From NCBI GenBank assembly GCA_016193385.1, contig JACPSF010000107.1:16589-59554 (forward strand): DNA of 42,966 bases. Direction: 5' to 3'. The stretch comes from Deltaproteobacteria bacterium (lineage in GTDB: Bacteria; Desulfobacterota_B; Binatia; UBA9968). The notes under the pieces were generated by a model. The model did no database searches. It worked only from the letters and a program-made list of their open reading frames with translations, and was not told the DNA's origin. This document shows positions 15,825 to 24,260 of this stretch, one piece after another. The position numbers were made by a program, and so were the translations under genes. Position 1 is the first letter of the stretch. Each line of letters opens with the position of its first letter.

Positions 15825-16541
15825 GTGAGTATTCTCTGCGTCATCGGGGCCCGCGGAGATTCCAAAGGCCTTCCCGGGAAAAACATCCGACTGCTTCTGG
15901 GCAAGCCACTCATCGTTTGGTCTGTAGAACAGGCTCTCTGCTGTCCGGAAATCACCCGGGTCGTGGTGTCCACCAACTCTGAAGAAATCGTTGCGATCGC
16001 ACGAAAGGCGGGTGCGGAAGCACCGTTTCTCCGTCCCTGGGGACTCGCCACGGACAGGGCCGGGAAATTCCAAGTGTGGCAGCATGCTTTGGTGGAGTGC
16101 GAAAGATACTACGGAGAGAAGTATGAGTGTTTTGTCGATCTGGATTGTACGAATCCTCTGCGAGACGTTGCGGACATCTCATCGGCCGTCCAACAATTCA
16201 GGGAAAGCCGCAAGCGAGGCGTGGACGCTGTCTTGTCCGTGTGTCTGGCTCGAAAAAATCCTTATTTTAACATGTTGGAAGTCAATCCCAATGGAGCGCT
16301 TAGAGTTTGTAAGGATTCGCCCAAGCCGATCGTCCGCCGCCAGGATGCGCCCACGGTATACGACCACGTTGCGAGCATTTATGTTTTGGACCCGGCCTAT
16401 CTCCGGAGGGCGAGCTGCCTGCTGGAGGGTCATGTGGAGGGGTATGATATCGGCGCGGCCAAGAGTTTCGATGTAGACTCTGAGCTTGATTTCCGCATCA
16501 TCGAAATGCTGATGAAAGACAAATTCTCAACGGCCTCTTGA
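15825..16541 (+). CDS. CMP-ulosonate synthetase homologue (acylneuraminate cytidylyltransferase family), first copy
   Basis: Family member that would activate a 2-keto-3-deoxy acid sugar with CTP. The nucleotide loop reads GARGDSKGLPGKN, where the family usually has PARGGSKGxPxKN. The motif usually written LQPTSPLR reads LDCTNPLR, and the C-terminal DVDSELDF is present. Length 238 residues, typical. GTG start at 15825; the stop overlaps the next gene's TTG by 4 bases. The order here (cytidylyltransferase, SDR, NeuB-type synthase, NeuC-type epimerase, CBS-guanylyltransferase) recalls the Campylobacter jejuni ptm locus. Divergence at the sugar-facing motif suggests a substrate different from the copies at 32777 and 36532. 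Confidence 0.85.
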   Translation: MSILCVIGARGDSKGLPGKNIRLLLGKPLIVWSVEQALCCPEITRVVVSTNSEEIVAIARKAGAEAPFLRPWGLATDRAGKFQVWQHALVECERYYGEKYECFVDLDCTNPLRDVADISSAVQQFRESRKRGVDAVLSVCLARKNPYFNMLEVNPNGALRVCKDSPKPIVRRQDAPTVYDHVASIYVLDPAYLRRASCLLEGHVEGYDIGAAKSFDVDSELDFRIIEMLMKDKFSTAS

Positions 16542-17335
16542 ATAAGATAGACACATTCGACATCTCGCAAAAAAGGGTTCTTCTGGTGGGGGGCACCGGG
16601 GTCTTGGGTCGTGTTTACGCCAAGGCCTTAGCGTCGCGGGGTTCTCTTCTGGTCATCGGCGACCGTCCCGGATCAGACGTCCTCCACATGGCGTCGCAGT
16701 TGCCGGGGAACGTGAAGGGCGTGGAAGTGGACGTGACGGATGAATCATCGGTCTGTCAAGGAGTAAAAGAAGCCGTTGAATTTCTTGGCGGACTCGATGC
16801 GGTCATCAACAACGCCGCGCTTACAGGGGAAAGTCTGTTGGCCCAGAGGGATGTCTTCGCTCCTTTCGAGGAGTATCCTCTTTCTGCCTTTCGGGCCGTC
16901 CTTGACGTGAATCTCACAGGCACTTTTCTTGTCGCAAGAGAAGCGGGTCGAGTGATGAAGAAGGCAGGGTCAGGCAGTCTCATCAACGTTTCTAGCATTT
17001 ATGGAATCGTGGGCCCTGATCACCGCATCTACGAAGGACAATCCTTTAAATCCATGCCTGGGTATTCGGCGAGTAAAGCGGGTGTCATTGGACTAACTCG
17101 GTGGTTAGCCACATGGTGGGGTCAGGACGGAATCCGGGTCAATTGTGTTGTCCCTGGCGGAGTTTACAACAACCATAGCGAAAGCTTTGTGCGGGCCTAT
17201 GGTAGCCGAACCCCCCTGGGGCGCATGGCGGACCGGGAGGAATTGACGGGTATTATCATCTATCTCGTCGCCGATGCGTCCAGTTATTGCACCGGACAGA
17301 GTTTTATCATCGATGGTGGGTTCACGGCCTGGTAG
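16538..17335 (+). CDS. Short-chain dehydrogenase/reductase, PtmA-like
   Basis: Classical SDR of 265 residues: cofactor loop GGTGVLGRVYAKAL near residue 18, NNAALTG, the catalytic SSIYG Ser, and YSASKAG (Tyr/Lys). The tail CTGQSFIIDGGFTAW is typical. In C. jejuni, ptmA in the flagellar legionaminate locus encodes a similar protein of unresolved role, and this gene has the same neighbours. Start TTG 16538 overlaps the previous stop by 4 bases. A 62-base gap follows before the NeuB-like gene. The substrate is unknown, probably a keto or amino sugar of this pathway. Confidence 0.8.
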   Translation: MNKIDTFDISQKRVLLVGGTGVLGRVYAKALASRGSLLVIGDRPGSDVLHMASQLPGNVKGVEVDVTDESSVCQGVKEAVEFLGGLDAVINNAALTGESLLAQRDVFAPFEEYPLSAFRAVLDVNLTGTFLVAREAGRVMKKAGSGSLINVSSIYGIVGPDHRIYEGQSFKSMPGYSASKAGVIGLTRWLATWWGQDGIRVNCVVPGGVYNNHSESFVRAYGSRTPLGRMADREELTGIIIYLVADASSYCTGQSFIIDGGFTAW

Positions 17336-17397
17336 GGCATGCTCTGTTGGGAAAGGCGCCGGTATCGGGGTCATAGGTTTCCTTTTGGGAGGAGCTG

Positions 17398-18435
17398 ATG
17401 GCAGAGTTCGAAATTGGTGATCGAAGGATCGGAGAAGAATATCCGCCATTTGTCGTAGCGGAAGCAGGCATCAACCACGAGGGAGACTATAACAAGGCGG
17501 TCCAAATGGTGGATGCTGCGGTTGCGGCCCGTGCGGACTGCGTCAAGTTTCAGTGCCACATCACGGAAGAGGAGATGGTTCCCACTGACATGAAGCCTGG
17601 AAAGATTTCCGATGAACGGCTCTGGGACATTATAAAGCGTTGCGAGCTTACGGAGGACGAAGAACACCGAGTCCAGGCCTATTGCGAAGAAAAGGGGATC
17701 CTTTACCTCTGTACTCCGTTCTCCCGAGCCGCTGCCGACCGGCTCTATAAAATGGGAGTACCGGCATTCAAAATTGGTTCCGGAGAGTGCAACAACCTTC
17801 CCCTGATCGATCACGTGGCCGGAATGGGCAAGCCGGTCATCCTGTCCACAGGGATGAACGATGTGGAATCTATCCGCCACTCTGTTGCCCTTTTTCGTAA
17901 AAGGAACTGTCCCGTCATGCTCATGCACTGTACCTCGATGTATCCAACCCCCTACGGGAAGGTGAGGCTGGGCGCTATCCAAGAGCTGAAGAGAGAATTT
18001 GCCCTGCCTGTGGGACTGAGCGACCATTCCTTGGGAATCTACGCGTGTTTGGGAGCCGTCGCACTCGGAGCTTGCGCTCTGGAAAAGCACTTCACGATCA
18101 GTCGGGGTTGGCCAGGACCTGACGTTCCGATTTCCATTGAGCCTGGGGAGTTGGCTGAAATGGTTAAAGGCGCCCGGGCCATCTGGGAAGCTCGTGGGGG
18201 CAGGAAGACCATCTTACCGGAAGAGCAACCGGTCATCGACTTCGCCTACGCCACGGTAGTGACGATCCGTCCCGTCAAACAGGGGGAGGTTTTCACGCGA
18301 GAGAACACATGGGTCAAACGGCCGGGTACTGGGCCCATACTGGCTCGGGATTTTGAGCGGGTACTGAAAAAAAAGGCCAAGAGGGCTCTTCCAGCTGACG
18401 TTCACGTGTCGCCCAATGACGTTGAAAGCTACTGA
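17398..18435 (+). CDS. NeuB-family ulosonate synthase, divergent clade
   Basis: Sialic/legionaminic/pseudaminic-acid-synthase family: a TIM barrel condensing PEP with an N-acyl amino sugar, plus a C-terminal SAF (antifreeze-like) domain. Seen: VVAEAGINHEG (20-30), DCVKFQ, CTPFS, FKIGSGE, LSTGM, HCTSMYPTP, GLSDHS, EKHFT. The SAF start reads VFTRENTWVKRPGTG. Residues 55-90 (HITEEEMVPTDM...LWDII) replace the KxxxKAxYQ...ESQL segment that lies over the substrate in typical sialate and legionaminate synthases. The copy at 25784 has the typical segment. Length 345 residues; ATG 17398 has a good GGGAGGAG site. The substrate may differ from legionaminate. Confidence 0.88.
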   Translation: MAEFEIGDRRIGEEYPPFVVAEAGINHEGDYNKAVQMVDAAVAARADCVKFQCHITEEEMVPTDMKPGKISDERLWDIIKRCELTEDEEHRVQAYCEEKGILYLCTPFSRAAADRLYKMGVPAFKIGSGECNNLPLIDHVAGMGKPVILSTGMNDVESIRHSVALFRKRNCPVMLMHCTSMYPTPYGKVRLGAIQELKREFALPVGLSDHSLGIYACLGAVALGACALEKHFTISRGWPGPDVPISIEPGELAEMVKGARAIWEARGGRKTILPEEQPVIDFAYATVVTIRPVKQGEVFTRENTWVKRPGTGPILARDFERVLKKKAKRALPADVHVSPNDVESY

Positions 18436-19357
18436 GGCCTCGCGTTGGCGCGTCCTGGTCACCGGCGCCGGTGGTTTTTTGGGAAGGCGGCTTGCTCCCG
18501 AGATGGCCCGGCTCGGCATCCTGGTGGTGGCGACAGGACGGCAGATCCCTAAGGAAGTGGAGGCCGCAGCCGAGATCGTTATTCGCGGCAATCTAGGAAG
18601 CCCCAGAGTATTGACCAAGGCTTTAGAGGCATTGGTGGGTCGAGGCGAGCCAGGCCAGTTCAGAGGAGTTATACATCTCGCGGGTCTGAGCGATGCTGAG
18701 CTAGCGCGCGCTGATCCGCTAGCTGCGTTTGAGGAGAATGTCCTTAGGACCTACGAGCTACTCGAAGCATGTCGGGGATTCAAAGTCCGCCGATTTTTGT
18801 TTCCCTCCACCGGGCTGGTTTACGGAAAGCAATGCCGGAAGCTATTCACCGAGGATTCGCCTCTAAGACCGGGGTCATTTTATGCGGCGACCAAATTAGC
18901 TGCGGAGGCCCTGATTCAAGGCTATGCCGAGGACTACGGCTTCTCCTGCGATATTGTCCGCCTGAGCAACATCTACGGGCCCGGAAGCCCCGACAACACT
19001 GTATTCGGGCAAATCCTTCGACGGATTCGTGCCAAGAAAGAGGTCCGGCTCCGTTCCCTCTCTCCTGTCCGAGATTTTATTTATGTGGACGATGTGGTGA
19101 CGGGCTTCATTCGTTTGCTCCAGACCGGAGGCGAGCAAGGATACAGGGTGGTGAACCTATCGAGTGGAGTGGGGACTGCTATTGGAAAATTGGCGAGAAC
19201 CGCCCTGATAGCGGCGGGCCACAACCGCAGGGATCGGATGTCTAGCTTCGGGCGTACCGAGGACGTAATGATTCTATCAAATGAACGCCTGGAGGCGATT
19301 ACCGGCTGGAAACCATCGCGGACATTGTTCGAAGGGTTAAGGAAAAGCATCCTTTGA
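18416..19357 (+). CDS. NAD-dependent epimerase/dehydratase family protein
   Basis: Extended SDR acting on a nucleotide sugar: VTGAGGFLGRRL at residues 15-26, HLAGL, PSTGLVYG, YAATK (Tyr/Lys), RLSNIYGPG and RDFIYVDDVV. Length 313 residues. The ATG at 18416 lies 20 bases inside the upstream NeuB-like gene, and an in-frame TTG at 18422 is possible. The stop is 9 bases before the NeuC-like start. In the matching position of the C. jejuni ptm locus there is also an accessory reductase. The exact reaction is not evident from sequence. Confidence 0.8.
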   Translation: MTLKATEASRWRVLVTGAGGFLGRRLAPEMARLGILVVATGRQIPKEVEAAAEIVIRGNLGSPRVLTKALEALVGRGEPGQFRGVIHLAGLSDAELARADPLAAFEENVLRTYELLEACRGFKVRRFLFPSTGLVYGKQCRKLFTEDSPLRPGSFYAATKLAAEALIQGYAEDYGFSCDIVRLSNIYGPGSPDNTVFGQILRRIRAKKEVRLRSLSPVRDFIYVDDVVTGFIRLLQTGGEQGYRVVNLSSGVGTAIGKLARTALIAAGHNRRDRMSSFGRTEDVMILSNERLEAITGWKPSRTLFEGLRKSIL

Positions 19358-19366
19358 GAACAGCCA

Positions 19367-20560
19367 GTGCAGCACAGAAAGAGAAAGATAGCCGTTTTCA
19401 CCGGAAACCGCGCGGAATACGGGCTCCAATACCCCATCCTCAAGGCCATCGATAAGGAGCCGGCCTTAGAATATTACCTTTTGGTATCCGGGGCGCATTT
19501 GGACGAGGACTTCGGGCGGACGGTTACGGAGATAGCGCGGGACGGGTTTCGTATTTTCCGGGAGGTGAAGCTGGAAATGACCCGGGACACCCTGTACGCG
19601 ACGGCGCAGGCCATTGCTACGGGGATTTTAAGCCTGAGCGCTACGCTTGATGAACTCAAGCCCGATGTTTTGCTGGTCTACGCGGACCGCTTTGAAGGCT
19701 TCTCTGCCGTGATCACGGGAAGCCAAATGGGCATACCCACCGCCCACGTGGAGGGCGGCGACATCACCGAAGGAGGAGCCCTGGACGATTCCGTCCGCCA
19801 CGCCATGACCAAATTGGCTCATCTCCATTTTACTACCAATGAGGACGCGGCAAGGAGAATCAAGGCCATGGGCGAGGAGGATTGGAGAGTCTTTAATGTA
19901 GGATTCCCCGCCATTGACCTTATAGCCGCTGGGGAGTACGCGACGCCAGAGGAGATTGCGCGGAAATATGGGGTCGACCCGAAAAGAGCGCTGGTTGTTT
20001 TCACTCAACATTCCGTGGCCACGGAGTTTGAAAAGGCCGACGCTCAGATCCGGCCTTCGCTGGAGGCGATGGAGATTCTAGCCGGGAAGGGCTGCCAAGT
20101 GATGATCACCTACCCCAACAACGATGCGGGCGGAAGGCGGATCATCCGGGAGATTCAGTCGTTCGCTCAACGCAGGATCCCTGGGATTCAGTTTCATAGA
20201 AGTCTCGGAAGGTTTGACTACCACGGACTGCTAAATATCTGCGGCCGCATCGGACGCGGTGTATGCGTAGGCAACTCCTCCAGCGGAATCAAAGAAACAC
20301 CTGCATTAGGGTGCCCGACGGTCAATATCGGGTCGCGTCAAAAGGGCCGACTTCGCGCGACCAACATCCTGGACGTGGGGTACGATCGGGAAGCGATCGC
20401 TGCGGCTGTCCTGCACAGCCTTGAGGATGAAGGCTTCCGCGCCCGGTGCCGCGATTGCCAAAATCCCTACGGGGTTGGCAATGCCGGCCCAAAAATCGCC
20501 GGCGTGCTTAGCTCCATTGAGCTAGGCCCGCGCTTGATTCAGAAACGGATGGTTATCTAG
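19367..20560 (+). CDS. legG: Hydrolysing NDP-N-acetylhexosamine 2-epimerase, LegG/NeuC family
   Basis: GT-B-fold enzyme that removes the nucleotide and inverts C2, delivering a free ManNAc-type sugar for the synthase step; LegG does this for the diacetamido sugar of legionaminic acid. Seen: VFTGNRAEYGLQYP near the N-terminus, VYADRFEG, HVEGGDITEGGALDDSVRHA, TQHSVATEF, NSSSGIKETP and NIGSRQKGR. These are the family's catalytic and UDP-binding blocks. Length 397 residues. GTG start at 19367 with no strong ribosome site. Neighbours are an epimerase upstream and the PtmE-like guanylyltransferase downstream, as expected for the legionaminate route. Confidence 0.9.
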   Translation: MQHRKRKIAVFTGNRAEYGLQYPILKAIDKEPALEYYLLVSGAHLDEDFGRTVTEIARDGFRIFREVKLEMTRDTLYATAQAIATGILSLSATLDELKPDVLLVYADRFEGFSAVITGSQMGIPTAHVEGGDITEGGALDDSVRHAMTKLAHLHFTTNEDAARRIKAMGEEDWRVFNVGFPAIDLIAAGEYATPEEIARKYGVDPKRALVVFTQHSVATEFEKADAQIRPSLEAMEILAGKGCQVMITYPNNDAGGRRIIREIQSFAQRRIPGIQFHRSLGRFDYHGLLNICGRIGRGVCVGNSSSGIKETPALGCPTVNIGSRQKGRLRATNILDVGYDREAIAAAVLHSLEDEGFRARCRDCQNPYGVGNAGPKIAGVLSSIELGPRLIQKRMVI

Positions 20561-20569
20561 CCTTCTCCT

Positions 20570-21667
20570 TTGTCTTCGAGCTTCCACGCCGTGCCTCCGA
20601 ATATATCCAACTATTTGATTGCGGATACCGCGTCGATTCGACAGGTCACTGAGATCGTGAATAAGAATCGCGTGGGTATCGTTCTCGTCGTCGACAATGA
20701 CGGGGTCCTTCTGGGAACGATTACGGATGGCGATATCCGAAGGGCGATTCTAGCGGGCGTTGACTTCGGCGGGAAAGCGACAAAGATCATGTGTGATAAG
20801 CCGGTCGTCGCGCGCGCAGGAGTGAGGCCAGAGATGATTCGCACCATGATGGAAGAGTACCGCTTGCATCATATTCCCATTGTTGATGAGCGAAGGCGTC
20901 CCGTAGAGCTGTGCCATGTCGAGCAATTTTTGGAAAGGCCGAGGGGTTTCTCTATGGCCGTGGTCATGGCCGGCGGAGACGGGGAGCGGCTTAGACCCAT
21001 CACGGACTCTATCCCAAAGCCGATGGTTCGCGTGGGAGATCGTCCTGTTCTGGAGCACATTCTGAGGAGCCTGGTAGAGTCGGGGGTCCGAAAGTTTTAC
21101 TTCTCCGTCAATTATAAGGCCGAAGTCATCGACCGCTATTTTGGCGACGGTCAGGCCTTCGGCGTGGCGATCGAATACCTCCGGGAGAGCCAGAAGCTTG
21201 GGACTGCGGGCAGTCTAAAGTTATTGCCCGAGACACCCAACGGGCCCTTTCTCGTGATCAACGGTGACGTGCTCACTACCGCAGATTTTCGCAGCCTCTT
21301 TTCATTCCACACCTCGCACCGGAGCGTCCTGACCGTCGCGGCGGCGGAGTACCGCTTGCAGATCCCTTACGCGACCCTAAAGCTGGGCAACCACTATCTC
21401 CTGGGGATGGAGGAGAAGCCGGAAGTTCGATTCCACTGCAACGCGGGGATCTACGCCGTGGATCCTGAAGTTTTGCGTTTTATCCCTGAGGGGTCGTCCA
21501 GCGACATGACCACTGTGGTCGATGAATTGTTACGCAACGGTCTGCCAGTCAGCGTGTTTCCGATTTACGAATTTTGGGTGGATATCGGAAATCCCGAGGA
21601 TCTGAAACGGGCCAGGCAAGACCTGCCCATCAGTTTTAGCGGTAAGGAAAAGGTTAACAAGGAATGA
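20570..21667 (+). CDS. ptmE: CBS-domain nucleotidyltransferase, PtmE-like (glucosamine-1-phosphate guanylyltransferase)
   Basis: Two domains: a CBS pair (about residues 10-122, with GTITDGDIRRAI) and a sugar-nucleotidyltransferase. The second shows VVMAGGDGERLRPITDSIPKP (the GGxGxRL loop and Lys) and VINGDV. This is the layout of C. jejuni PtmE, which makes the GDP-amino sugar that enters the legionaminic pathway. Start TTG 20570; GTG 20591 is a possible alternative. The stop overlaps legB by 4 bases. A related CBS module is fused to a dehydrogenase at 28435. CBS pairs often bind adenine nucleotides, so feedback or energy control is possible. Confidence 0.88.
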   Translation: MSSSFHAVPPNISNYLIADTASIRQVTEIVNKNRVGIVLVVDNDGVLLGTITDGDIRRAILAGVDFGGKATKIMCDKPVVARAGVRPEMIRTMMEEYRLHHIPIVDERRRPVELCHVEQFLERPRGFSMAVVMAGGDGERLRPITDSIPKPMVRVGDRPVLEHILRSLVESGVRKFYFSVNYKAEVIDRYFGDGQAFGVAIEYLRESQKLGTAGSLKLLPETPNGPFLVINGDVLTTADFRSLFSFHTSHRSVLTVAAAEYRLQIPYATLKLGNHYLLGMEEKPEVRFHCNAGIYAVDPEVLRFIPEGSSSDMTTVVDELLRNGLPVSVFPIYEFWVDIGNPEDLKRARQDLPISFSGKEKVNKE

Positions 21668-22662
21668 GCGGTGATTTTGCCGGGAAGTCCGTGCTAGTGA
21701 CAGGGGCGGATGGGTTTATCGGGAGCCATCTGGTGGAACGGCTCCTGGCCGAAGGCGCCCGGATCCGTGCGTTTGTCTTCTATAACTCCTTTGGGCGTTG
21801 GGGATGGCTAGATGACTGTCCCGCGGATCTCAGGGACCATCTGGAGATCTTCCCCGGAGATATCCGGGACCCCTTGCGAGTGAGAGAAGCGGTAAAGGGT
21901 CAAGAGATAGTTTTTCATCTGGCCAGTCTTATCGCGATCCCTTACAGCTACCACGCGCCGGCGAGCTACGTAGAGACCAACGTGTTGGGGGTCCTCAATG
22001 TGCTGAACGCGTGCAGAGAGGTGTCGTGCCGGCGGATGGTACACACGTCAACCAGCGAGGTCTACGGAACGGCACGTTATGTTCCCATTGACGAGCAACA
22101 CCCGCTCCAGGCTCAGTCTCCCTATTCCGCCTCCAAGATCGGGGCGGATATGCTGGCAGAGAGTTTCTATCGTTCATTTGGACTTCCCGTCGCTACCATC
22201 CGGCCATTTAACACGTACGGCCCGAGGCAATCCGCGCGAGCGGTGATTCCGACGATCATCACTCAATTATCGGGTGGCGTTAAGACGCTCCGTCTGGGCG
22301 CGCTGACGCCGACGAGGGATTTCAATTACGTGAAGGATACGGTGAGCGGGTTTCTGGCCGTCTCGCGGGCAGACGGGGCCATCGGCCGGGTCATCAATGT
22401 AGGCTCCGGGCGAGAGGTGGCTGTCGGCGACCTAGCACGGACCGTCATGGGCATAATCGGCCGCAAGGCGGAAATTGTCTGCGAGGAGGAACGCCTTCGG
22501 CCGGAGCAAAGCGAGGTACAGCGCCTCGTCTGCAACAATGCTCTAGCCAGGGAATTGACCGGCTGGGGCCCCCAGCATTCTTTAGAGCAGGGCCTTCAGG
22601 AAACATGCGCCTGGGTCAAAGACCATCTGGACCATTACCGCCCGGGGGAATACCTGTTGTAG
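21664..22662 (+). CDS. legB: NDP-N-acetylhexosamine 4,6-dehydratase LegB
   Basis: Extended SDR that makes the 4-keto-6-deoxy intermediate in legionaminic acid synthesis. The sequence follows LegB closely: GADGFIG (14-20), VFYNSFGRWGWLD (38-50, a LegB hallmark), HTSTSEVYGTARYVPI, YSASK (Y154/K158), and RPFNTYGPRQSARAVIPTII. Length 332 residues, typical. ATG start overlaps the PtmE stop by 4 bases, so the two are probably translationally coupled. Its product should pass to the aminotransferase encoded at 31115. Confidence 0.93.
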   Translation: MSGDFAGKSVLVTGADGFIGSHLVERLLAEGARIRAFVFYNSFGRWGWLDDCPADLRDHLEIFPGDIRDPLRVREAVKGQEIVFHLASLIAIPYSYHAPASYVETNVLGVLNVLNACREVSCRRMVHTSTSEVYGTARYVPIDEQHPLQAQSPYSASKIGADMLAESFYRSFGLPVATIRPFNTYGPRQSARAVIPTIITQLSGGVKTLRLGALTPTRDFNYVKDTVSGFLAVSRADGAIGRVINVGSGREVAVGDLARTVMGIIGRKAEIVCEEERLRPEQSEVQRLVCNNALARELTGWGPQHSLEQGLQETCAWVKDHLDHYRPGEYLL

Positions 22663-22673
22663 CGTAATTCCGG

Positions 22674-24260
22674 ATGAACGTCTTCTTTCTCACTCAGAGT
22701 CTCTCGCTTCCGGTTTTCTATGAGATAACCCAGTGCTTCGCTGAGCGAAAGGCGCTAGACCGGGCAGGATTCTATCTTTCAGACTCGGCTCACTTCGAGG
22801 AATTCCGCTCGGCGTTTCCCGAGATTGAGTCTGGAAAGTATCTGCTCTTAAAGGAGTGGGAGATTATCCGTGACTCATTCCGCCGGGCTCCTGATATCGA
22901 GAAGATTTCCGCCTACGAGAAGGAGCTGGCTGAGGACAGTCTCTGGAGCGCGCTGGTTGCAGATCGCAGGATATACAACGGTCCGCGGGCGACCCTCAGG
23001 CAAGATTATCGCCTCCGCTATAGCCACGAGCGCACGCTGTCCATCCTGCAAACGGGCTTGGAAAGGATGGAAGAGTTGTTTGATCGGCTGAAGCCGGACC
23101 TGGTGGTCTCTTTTATTTGCGTGACTCTCGGGGAATATCTTGCCTACCTGTTTGCCAGATCGCGAGGGGTTGCCTTTGTCAATCTGCGGCCCACCCGGAT
23201 CGAAAACTACATCTACGGCGGCGAGAGTGTCTTGGAGCCTTCCGAGTTTCTCATGAACGCCTACCGGGAAACGCTCAAGTCCGGTCCGGATAAATTTTGG
23301 GGAGAAAAGGCCAGGACCTATCTTGACAAGATTCGACAGACCCACGCCCGCTACGAAGGCGTAGTCAGGCCGTCAGCGAGGCCGCCCGTGAGCGCCGTCA
23401 AAAAACGACTCTCTTTCCGGCGGCTGGTATGCAGGCTTCCGGCAATTCTTAAGCGGGAGGGTCGTCGGTATTGGAGTACAGGCCAATTTCAAGAGGACGG
23501 GCCAGGCCTGCTTGAGTCGGTTTGGTTCGCCAAGGTCAGGCGGCCCCTTCAAGCCTGGTACATGGACCGCTCCCTCGGATCTCTCTACGTGAGGGAAAAG
23601 GATTTATCCGGCTTAAGCTATGCGTTCTTTCCTCTGCATGCGGAGCCCGAAGTTACGTTGAACGTTTACAGCAGGCCTTATCTCAACCAGGTTGAGGCCG
23701 TTCGTCTTTTCAGTCACAGCCTCCCTGTAAAGATGAAGCTCCTGATCAAGGAGCACCCGTGGGCGGTAGGCAGGCGGCCGCTGAGCTACTACCGGAAGCT
23801 GCTTCAGATTCCCAACGTTTTGCTAGCTTATCCCGGCATCGAGTCCCGGCCGCTTCTACAGCACGCAGAGCTCGTGACTGTCATATCGAGTTCGGTCGCG
23901 TTCGAGGCAGTGATGCTTAAGAAACCAGTGGCCACGCTGGGTCGAGCTCCGTTCAATATTCTGCCGCGAAGCATGGTGCGTCATGTTCAGGACCCGGACC
24001 GCTTAGGCTGTGAAATCAGAGACCTCCTGGAATTCTACAGGTACGATGAGGCGGCCCTTTTGTGCTACATTGCGACCGTTATGAAATACTCGGTGCCTGT
24101 CGACTGGTACTCGCGGTTGTTGGGTCGGCGGGAAGCGTATCGGGAGGCGGGGCAAAACCAGCCTCGGAATGAGCCGGAGGAACGTAGACGGCAGATTGAA
24201 ATGTTGGCATCCTTTCTCCTTCAGTGGCCTGAGGAGAACAAATTGGTCAATGCTCTGTGA
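22674..24260 (+). CDS. Capsule/surface polysaccharide biosynthesis protein, KpsS-like GT-B fold (first of two)
   Basis: Large soluble protein (528 residues) related to the KpsS/LipB-type capsule polysaccharide proteins, which act as Kdo or polysaccharide glycosyltransferases at the inner membrane. The visible family core is in the C-terminal half: FFPLHAEPEVTLN, a long helix, LLIKEHPWAVGRRP (the KEHP motif), then HAELVTVISSSVAFEAVM and KKPVATLG near residue 415. The N-terminal half is less conserved and has the helix DRLKPDLVVSFICV. The stop overlaps the next gene by 4 bases. Likely transferase for a CMP-activated ulosonic sugar made in this locus (inference). Confidence 0.7.
   Translation: MNVFFLTQSLSLPVFYEITQCFAERKALDRAGFYLSDSAHFEEFRSAFPEIESGKYLLLKEWEIIRDSFRRAPDIEKISAYEKELAEDSLWSALVADRRIYNGPRATLRQDYRLRYSHERTLSILQTGLERMEELFDRLKPDLVVSFICVTLGEYLAYLFARSRGVAFVNLRPTRIENYIYGGESVLEPSEFLMNAYRETLKSGPDKFWGEKARTYLDKIRQTHARYEGVVRPSARPPVSAVKKRLSFRRLVCRLPAILKREGRRYWSTGQFQEDGPGLLESVWFAKVRRPLQAWYMDRSLGSLYVREKDLSGLSYAFFPLHAEPEVTLNVYSRPYLNQVEAVRLFSHSLPVKMKLLIKEHPWAVGRRPLSYYRKLLQIPNVLLAYPGIESRPLLQHAELVTVISSSVAFEAVMLKKPVATLGRAPFNILPRSMVRHVQDPDRLGCEIRDLLEFYRYDEAALLCYIATVMKYSVPVDWYSRLLGRREAYREAGQNQPRNEPEERRRQIEMLASFLLQWPEENKLVNAL

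Noticed and set aside
17371..18090. Minus-strand open frame of 239 codons
   Set aside because: It is fully antisense to the NeuB-family gene, with no ribosome site or recognisable motif.
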